This document shows, piece after piece, positions 1-4,052 of a stretch of DNA of 5,460 nt (positions within the stretch are counted from its first letter, which is position 1; every line of letters begins with the position of its first letter). Source of the DNA: an uncultured Acidimicrobiaceae bacterium (GTDB taxonomy: Bacteria > Actinomycetota > Acidimicrobiia > Acidimicrobiales > Ilumatobacteraceae); the NCBI GenBank assembly GCA_903934195.1, contig CAIZMV010000265.1:1-5460 (forward strand), read 5' to 3'. Both the position numbers and the translations under genes were made by a program. Below the pieces are notes generated by a model that did no database searches, was not told where the DNA came from, and worked only from the letters and a program-made list of their open reading frames with translations.

Positions 1-552
1 GATGACACCGCGGAAATCACCAGACTGACCAACAGGCCACGTAACAGGGGTAGGGCGTAAACCAATTTGTTGTTCTACTTCATCAAGTAGTTCCAATGGG
101 TCACGACCTGGTCTGTCGTACTTGTTGAAGAAAGTAATAACTGGAAGATTTTGTGCACGACACACTTCAAACAATTTCAAGGTTTGCGGTTCAATACCTT
201 TTGCAACGTCGAGCACCATGATGACTGCATCAACCGCAGACAACACTCGGTATGTATCTTCAGAGAAGTCACGGTGACCAGGGGTGTCGAGCAAATTGAA
301 CACACAATCGCGATACGGAAACTGCAACACGGTTGATGAAATTGAAATTCCACGCTGGCGTTCCATTGCCATCCAGTCAGAAGTTGCAGCGCGCCTGTCG
401 CCCCGTGCCTTCACGGCTCCGCCGGTCTGAATTGCACCCGCATATAAGAGGAACTTCTCCGTAAGGGTGGTCTTTCCTGCGTCAGGGTGAGAAATGATGG
501 CAAATGTGCGCCTGGTGGCCGCTTCGCTCAAGATTTCAGGTGATTCAGACAC
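1..552 (-). CDS. prfC: Peptide chain release factor 3 (RF3), N-terminal 184 residues, truncated by window edge
   Basis: RF3 is a cytosolic translational GTPase that removes RF1/RF2 from the ribosome after peptide release. The visible part is its G domain. The P-loop is SHPDAGKTT (residues 21-29), the switch I region SDWMAMERQRGISIS (58-72), G3 DTPGH (89-93) and G4 NKYD (143-146). It then reads RDPLELLDEVE (150-160) and TWPVG (171-175). This matches E. coli RF3 as I recall it nearly block by block, including the IQTGG and SDWM signatures that separate RF3 from EF-G and TetM. The start is GTG at 552: an in-frame TGA lies directly before it, and the next in-frame alternative is a TTG seven codons in. 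No Shine-Dalgarno is visible; a TAGGCT hexamer ends six bases upstream. RF3 is usually about 525-530 residues, so roughly two thirds lies beyond the left edge. The visible part is intact. It is transcribed divergently from the surface-protein gene at 662. Confidence 0.97.
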   Translation of the reverse strand, partial: MSESPEILSEAATRRTFAIISHPDAGKTTLTEKFLLYAGAIQTGGAVKARGDRRAATSDWMAMERQRGISISSTVLQFPYRDCVFNLLDTPGHRDFSEDTYRVLSAVDAVIMVLDVAKGIEPQTLKLFEVCRAQNLPVITFFNKYDRPGRDPLELLDEVEQQIGLRPTPVTWPVGQSGDFRGVI

Positions 553-558
553 TCAAAG

Positions 559-564
559 AGCCTA
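559..564 (-). promoter_or_regulatory. Putative -10 hexamer TAGGCT of a leaderless prfC promoter
   Basis: Read on the minus strand, TAGGCT is followed by six bases (CTTTGA) and then the GTG start. TANNNT with its last T at -7 relative to the start codon is the usual -10 geometry for leaderless actinobacterial transcripts. No good -35 is seen upstream, and no purine-rich ribosome site fits in the gap. Taken alone this is weak; its weight comes from the same spacing at the other two genes in the window. Confidence 0.5.
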
Positions 565-590
565 CGGGCGAGACGGGAAACCCCTGTGGG

Positions 591-605
591 CCTAGGAATC
601 CTTGG
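591..605. promoter_or_regulatory. Imperfect 15-bp dyad in the prfC/surface-protein divergent region
   Basis: CCTAGGAATCCTTGG reads as CC-t-AGGA-a-TCCT-t-GG: a perfect nine-base AGGAATCCT core, one mismatched pair, then two more matching pairs. It lies 39 bp before the prfC start and 57 bp before the 662 start, so a protein bound here could act on either promoter. No regulator family can be named from it. Confidence 0.35.
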
Positions 606-619
606 TTAAAAGTTCATGT

Positions 620-641
620 CTGTTGGCAACAGTCTGAGACT
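620..641. promoter_or_regulatory. Two abutting perfect palindromes upstream of the 662 gene
   Basis: CTGTTGGCAACAG (620-632) is a perfect 13-base palindrome around a single G. AGTCTGAGACT (631-641) is a perfect 11-base palindrome, also centred on G, and shares the bases AG with the first. Together they fill the space just upstream of the -10 hexamer at 650-655, and the first contains a -35-like TTGGCA (623-628). The position is right for an operator pair controlling the surface-protein gene. Function is inferred from symmetry and position only. Confidence 0.45.
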
Positions 642-649
642 CTTAACTG

Positions 650-655
650 TAAGAT
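650..655 (+). promoter_or_regulatory. Putative -10 hexamer TAAGAT of a leaderless promoter for the 662 gene
   Basis: TAAGAT is followed by TTGGAC (six bases) and then ATG at 662, so transcription would start at or next to the A of the start codon. A TTGGCA at 623-628 resembles a -35 box, but the 21-base spacer is longer than normal, so it may not be used. The hexamer also decides the start: a TTG at 656 is in frame, but it would abut the -10 directly. ATG 662 is therefore preferred. An in-frame TAA at 650-652 excludes anything further upstream. Confidence 0.55.
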
Positions 656-661
656 TTGGAC

Positions 662-3600
662 ATGCGGATCCGCCAAATAGTCATTTCACTTGTCAGTGTT
701 TTTGCGATAGCCGTTTCAACAACCGTTGGATTCGCCTCTACTTCTGCAAGTGCTGCAACAGTCTCATCTGGTGTGTGCACCGCCACGGTGGGCAATGCAA
801 CTGGTGTCACGATGACTGTGGTTACGGGTGAGTGCGTACTTAAATTCACAAACGTAGGTACAACAACGTGGACAGTTCCTAGTGGAATTACAACAGTTCG
901 TGTTTTGGTAGTTGGCGCAGGTGGTGGCGGTTCTACAGACCTCGGCGGCGGTGGCGGTGGCGGCCAAGTTGTCGATTCAAGTACTACCGCAGCCTCAGGG
1001 GAAGTGACTATTTCAGTTGGTGCCCGAGGTACCGCTGGTTCTGGCAGGGTGGGCGATCTGACCAGTGGTGGTCGCACGGGGTCATCCAGTTCATTCGTAT
1101 CAAGTGGTGGCACAGTGACTGCCAAAGGTGGAAGCGGAGCAACCGGCCGCTCTGGTGCTGACAATAAAAACGCTGACGGAACAGCGAATAACACCGGATA
1201 CACCGGTGGTGGCGGTTCGTATGCAGGAACTGGCGGAAGCACGGGAACTGGTGGCGCCCTGTACAAAGGTGGCGATGGCGGTGGAGGGGTTACCCAAGGT
1301 GGTGGCGGCGGTGGTGGCGCTGGCGGTGTCGGTCAACCAAGAAGCGGCACTGCGAATGGTGGCGTCGGACTATCTAGCAACATCACGGGCACTGCGATTT
1401 TTTATGGCGGCGGCGGTGGAGGATCTACTTACGTATCAACGGTCGGCGCTGGCGGCAGCGGAGGTGGCGGCGGTGGCGGCTCTAGCTCCCGAGGCTTCAG
1501 TCTTAATGGTGTTTCAGGCGAAAACGGTCTTGGCGGTGGCGGTGGCGGCGGCGGAACTGGTGGCGGTGGCGGAACTGGTGGATCTGGCGTTGTCATTGTG
1601 AGGTATTCGCTGCCAGTAATTCCATCTAATACTGGCGCACCTGTTATTTCTGGCACTGCAGCAACTGGTTCAACATTGACAACATCAAATGGCACATGGA
1701 GAGGTCCGCCTACCTCGTATGTGTATCAGTGGAAACGCTCATCGACATCTACGGGTGTATACGAGGACATCGCAACAGCGACAAGTAGTTCATATGTTGT
1801 GTCTGAATCAGACGTTGGGTACTTCATCAAAGTTTCTGTAACTGGGACAAACGGCTTGGGCTCAGCATCTGCAACCTCTGCAGCAACAACAGCTGTTGTT
1901 GATGTTGCCCCAACAAATACAGCACTTCCAGTGATTTCTGGCAATGCACGTAATGGTGCGACATTGACAACAACTAATGGTTCGTGGACAAGTTCACCGA
2001 CGTCGTTTGCGTACCAGTGGCAGCGTGCGAACACTGTTGGCGGCACATATGACAACATCACATCTGCAACAAGCTCTAGCTATGTTGCGGATGAATCAGA
2101 TGTTGGGTATTTCATCAAAGTGTCTGTAATTGCCACGAACAACATTGGCCCGTCATCTGCAGCTTTGTCAGCAGCAACAACAGCTGTTGTTGATATTGCC
2201 CCAACGAATACTGCACTTCCGGTGATTTCTGGCATTGCACGTAATGGTGCGACATTGACTACAACAAACGGTTCGTGGACAAGTTCACCGACGTCGTACA
2301 CGTACCAGTGGCAGCGTGCGAGCACTGTTGGCGGCACATACAGCAACATCACATCTGCAACAAGCTCTAGTTATGTTGTGGATGAATCAGACGTTGGAGA
2401 TTTCATCAAAGTTTCAGTCATTGCCACAAACGGTGTTGGTTCGTCTGCTGCTGTTTTGTCTGCAGCAACAACAGCTGTGGTTGATATTGCCCCAACGAAT
2501 ACTGCACTTCCAGTTATCTCCGGCATTGCACGCACTGGTGCGACATTGACTACAACAAACGGTTCGTGGACTAGTTCACCGACGTCGTACACGTACCAGT
2601 GGAAGCGTGCGAGCTCTGTTGGTGGTACATACAGCAACATCACATCTGCAACAGACAAAACCTATGAATTAACTGATGCTGATATCGACAAATTCATCAA
2701 AGTTTCAGTCATTGCCAGGAACGGTGTTGGTTCGTCTTCTGCGGTCTTGTCTGCAGCGACTTCCGTAGTTGTTGATCTTGCTGATTCCGTAGTGCCAACA
2801 GTGACAAGTCCAGATGCAACTGCAACCGGATTCACATTCACAATCTCTAACTATTTATCTAGCTATACCTATGTGTTGACTACGTCTAAGGGAACAGTGT
2901 CGCGGTCAAATGATGATGTCACGGTGACTGGTCTGGCTGCTGGTGAGTCAGCAACTGTCACCATTGCTGTGACGCGCACGAACTACAAGCCGGCTTCTAA
3001 AACTGTTACTGGGTCTGCAACCCCAGCTGCTACAACCACCACAACCACAACAGTAAAACCTGCTGTAGTGATTGAAATTCAAGCCCCTGCCGCCACTGTT
3101 GCGCCAAGTCAAACCCCTGTCACCACTGTTGCTCAAGGCCAGGCTTCGGTTGCCACTATCGCGCCCAGTGTTTCTCGAGACGTGACTTCAGTAACTACCA
3201 CTACTACTACTACTACGACCACTACTACAACTCCGGCAACAGCAATCGTACCGCTGGTCAAGAATGCAGCTATCCCGACGGCGTCGCCGGAAACGACACC
3301 AGCAACCACGCCTCGACTGAAGAATGCAGACTTCTCGACGGGACAGCCTGTAGCACCAATGATTGCTGAAGTGTCAACTGGTGAAAGCGCACTCGACGTA
3401 GGTGGCGTGAGAACCAATGTTGATGTTTCTAGAGAGAACAACAAGATTGTTCTGAAATCAGGCACGTACCAAGCAGTGTTGTCGGGCCTTGATTCTTCGG
3501 GTGGAACACGTTCACTTGATGCTGATGGCAATTTGCGTCTTACTAGTGGTGATGTTTTGAGACTCAATATGGGCGGCTTCAAAGTCGGAACACAAGTTGA

Positions 3601-3901
3601 AGTGTGGATGTTTTCCACCCCCGTTCGTTTGGGAACAACAAAGGTGGAGACTGATGGTCGTGTCACGGGAACATTTACAATTCCCAAAAACATTGAAGAC
3701 GGATCACACCGAATTGCCGTGACTGCAAAGTTGCCAAACGGTAAATCGACCACGTTTACTCTTGGAATCCTTGTTGGGGATGTCTCCACAACCTCGACTC
3801 TTACTCGGGTTCTGATTGCTATTCCAATCACGCTGGCTATTGGTTTCGGCTTCCTTCTCCCCACACAGTTACGCCGTCGCCGCAGAACTCGGACCGTATA
3901 G
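662..3901 (+). CDS. Exported glycine-rich / Ig-repeat surface protein with C-terminal membrane anchor
   Basis: This 1079-residue protein has no gene name I recognise. Domain order: signal peptide 1-32 (hydrophobic core about 6-18, ASAA cleavage region); segment with the only two cysteines, C39 and C58; glycine-rich domain about 60-316, opening with WTVPSG and VRVLVVGAGGGG and closing with GVVIVRYS; four Ig-like repeats at 321-416, 417-513, 514-610 and 611-707 (NGSW, YQW, DESDVG and IKVSV blocks); an Fn3-like domain at 708-790; a Thr/Pro/Ala-rich linker at 791-919 with a 13-Thr run at 845-857; a beta-rich domain at 920-1045 (GFKVGTQVEVWMFSTP, LGTTKV); a hydrophobic segment about 1050-1070, then five arginines. 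The C-terminal domain resembles one common in actinobacterial surface proteins just before an anchor. I infer an outward-facing protein, possibly adhesive, held by a C-terminal helix. There is no sortase motif before the helix and no catalytic site is visible. The cargo or ligand is unknown. Confidence 0.88.
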   Translation: MRIRQIVISLVSVFAIAVSTTVGFASTSASAATVSSGVCTATVGNATGVTMTVVTGECVLKFTNVGTTTWTVPSGITTVRVLVVGAGGGGSTDLGGGGGGGQVVDSSTTAASGEVTISVGARGTAGSGRVGDLTSGGRTGSSSSFVSSGGTVTAKGGSGATGRSGADNKNADGTANNTGYTGGGGSYAGTGGSTGTGGALYKGGDGGGGVTQGGGGGGGAGGVGQPRSGTANGGVGLSSNITGTAIFYGGGGGGSTYVSTVGAGGSGGGGGGGSSSRGFSLNGVSGENGLGGGGGGGGTGGGGGTGGSGVVIVRYSLPVIPSNTGAPVISGTAATGSTLTTSNGTWRGPPTSYVYQWKRSSTSTGVYEDIATATSSSYVVSESDVGYFIKVSVTGTNGLGSASATSAATTAVVDVAPTNTALPVISGNARNGATLTTTNGSWTSSPTSFAYQWQRANTVGGTYDNITSATSSSYVADESDVGYFIKVSVIATNNIGPSSAALSAATTAVVDIAPTNTALPVISGIARNGATLTTTNGSWTSSPTSYTYQWQRASTVGGTYSNITSATSSSYVVDESDVGDFIKVSVIATNGVGSSAAVLSAATTAVVDIAPTNTALPVISGIARTGATLTTTNGSWTSSPTSYTYQWKRASSVGGTYSNITSATDKTYELTDADIDKFIKVSVIARNGVGSSSAVLSAATSVVVDLADSVVPTVTSPDATATGFTFTISNYLSSYTYVLTTSKGTVSRSNDDVTVTGLAAGESATVTIAVTRTNYKPASKTVTGSATPAATTTTTTTVKPAVVIEIQAPAATVAPSQTPVTTVAQGQASVATIAPSVSRDVTSVTTTTTTTTTTTTTPATAIVPLVKNAAIPTASPETTPATTPRLKNADFSTGQPVAPMIAEVSTGESALDVGGVRTNVDVSRENNKIVLKSGTYQAVLSGLDSSGGTRSLDADGNLRLTSGDVLRLNMGGFKVGTQVEVWMFSTPVRLGTTKVETDGRVTGTFTIPKNIEDGSHRIAVTAKLPNGKSTTFTLGILVGDVSTTSTLTRVLIAIPITLAIGFGFLLPTQLRRRRRTRTV
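914..1588 (+). repeat. Glycine-codon low-complexity tract
   Basis: Runs of GGT/GGC codons recur through this stretch, especially around 941-966, 1301-1325, 1405-1425, 1450-1482 and 1531-1580. They encode Gly runs interrupted by Ser/Thr/Ala-rich pieces and occasional aromatic residues. The framing sequences (WTVPSG...VRVLVVGAGG before, GGSGVVIVRYS after) mark it as a domain of the type annotated simply as glycine-rich, rather than random expansion. Such GGN tracts are prone to replication slippage in multiples of three. The long proline-rich open frame on the opposite strand (643-1266) is a by-product of this composition. Confidence 0.8.
1622..2782 (+). repeat. Four tandem ~291-bp Ig-like repeats
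   Basis: Copies start at the same codon (CCA, in P-x-N-T) at 1622, 1910, 2201 and 2492; the unit is 288 bp for copy 1 and 291 bp for copies 2-4. Copies 2 and 3 differ at about 35 positions by eye. Copies 3 and 4 are nearly identical for roughly their first 160 bp, then differ sharply in 2654-2692, then match again. Copy 1 is the most diverged. Each unit carries NG(T/S)W, Y-Q-W, a Y-x-x-I pair, an acidic D-V-G or D-I-D turn and IKVSV-x-x-x-N-G. Related actinobacterial repeats often carry a CDxxGxxC cysteine pair after the YQW; here it is replaced by Ala/Ser/Thr/Gly/Tyr residues. Confidence 0.92.
3095..3184 (+). repeat. Three degenerate 30-bp (10-residue) repeats in the linker
   Basis: Residues 812-841 split into three ten-residue units, TVAPSQTPVT, TVAQGQASVA and TIAPSVSRDV, encoded at 3095-3124, 3125-3154 and 3155-3184. 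The ACT-GTT-GC start of units 1 and 2 is conserved at the DNA level. This is probably a stalk-like spacer between the Fn3-like domain and the C-terminal domain; it has no predicted fold. Confidence 0.6.
3194..3232 (+). repeat. Threonine-codon microsatellite (13 Thr)
   Basis: Thirteen consecutive threonine codons, including five ACT in a row, encode residues 845-857. Mixed ACT/ACC/ACG/ACA codons on both sides of the pure stretch suggest partial interruption of an older triplet repeat. Length changes here would keep the reading frame and only alter linker length. Confidence 0.8.
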
Positions 3902-4023
3902 CTGCACTTCCTGGGGGAACTCATTCAAATCCTCGGACGGCAGGCGGAGACTCATGCCTTCTTGCAGGGTACTTTTGTCCGGAATCTTTGTGGGCCTGAC
4001 GAGAGTGCATCTGGCGGCAGAAA

Positions 4024-4042
4024 TAGTATCCGGCGCATACTA
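4024..4042. promoter_or_regulatory. 19-bp dyad TAGTAT-N7-ATACTA overlapping the 4053 promoter
   Basis: TAGTAT (4024-4029) and ATACTA (4037-4042) are perfect inverted repeats around a seven-base CCGGCGC centre. The right arm overlaps the first two bases of the TAAGAT hexamer at 4041-4046, so a bound protein would block promoter melting. This is an operator candidate by symmetry and position only. If transcription starts upstream it could instead form a weak RNA stem. Confidence 0.4.
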
Positions 4043-4046
4043 AGAT
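4041..4046 (+). promoter_or_regulatory. Putative -10 hexamer TAAGAT of a leaderless promoter for the 4053 gene
   Basis: The hexamer is identical to that of the 662 gene and sits at the same distance: TAAGAT, six bases (GACCGA), then the GTG start at 4053. An in-frame TAA at 4041-4043 rules out an earlier start in this frame. No Shine-Dalgarno and no convincing -35 box are visible. Confidence 0.55.
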
Positions 4047-4052
4047 GACCGA

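Larger units (their letters stand above)
3902..4052. other. Spacer between the two surface-protein genes
   Basis: This 151-bp gap holds no convincing gene. I see no strong GC hairpin followed by a T-run, so no classic intrinsic terminator for the upstream gene. A weak stem could form between 3933-3938 and 3977-3982 (CGGAC with GTCCG). The 3' end carries the dyad at 4024-4042 and the -10 hexamer at 4041-4046. Separate transcription of the downstream gene is therefore more likely than a simple operon, although read-through is not excluded. Confidence 0.5.

Noticed and set aside
151..336. 61-residue open frame on the plus strand
   Set aside because: It lies antisense to the conserved G domain of prfC and has no features of its own.
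643..1266. 207-residue proline-rich open frame on the minus strand
   Set aside because: It is the complement of the GGN-rich tract of the surface-protein gene, where GGT/GGC codons give long Pro-rich antisense frames without stops. It has no domain pattern, and the plus-strand product has a clear signal peptide and framing motifs.
1128..1601. 157-residue Ala/Val-rich open frame on the plus strand, second frame
   Set aside because: It is an out-of-frame reading of GGTGGC repeats and lies entirely within the supported gene.
3858..3872. LPTQL (residues 1066-1070) as a possible sortase motif
   Set aside because: It sits at the end of the hydrophobic helix, next to the Arg tail, whereas a sortase motif must precede the helix; the Gly after Thr is also missing.
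3133..3924. 263-residue open frame on the minus strand opposite the surface-protein C-terminus
   Set aside because: Its valine run is just the complement of the Thr codon run, and the sequence has no recognisable domain. The plus strand encodes a coherent beta domain and membrane anchor.
3933..3982. Possible terminator hairpin after the 662 gene
   Set aside because: The stem is only five or six pairs with a loop of nearly 40 bases and no T-run follows.
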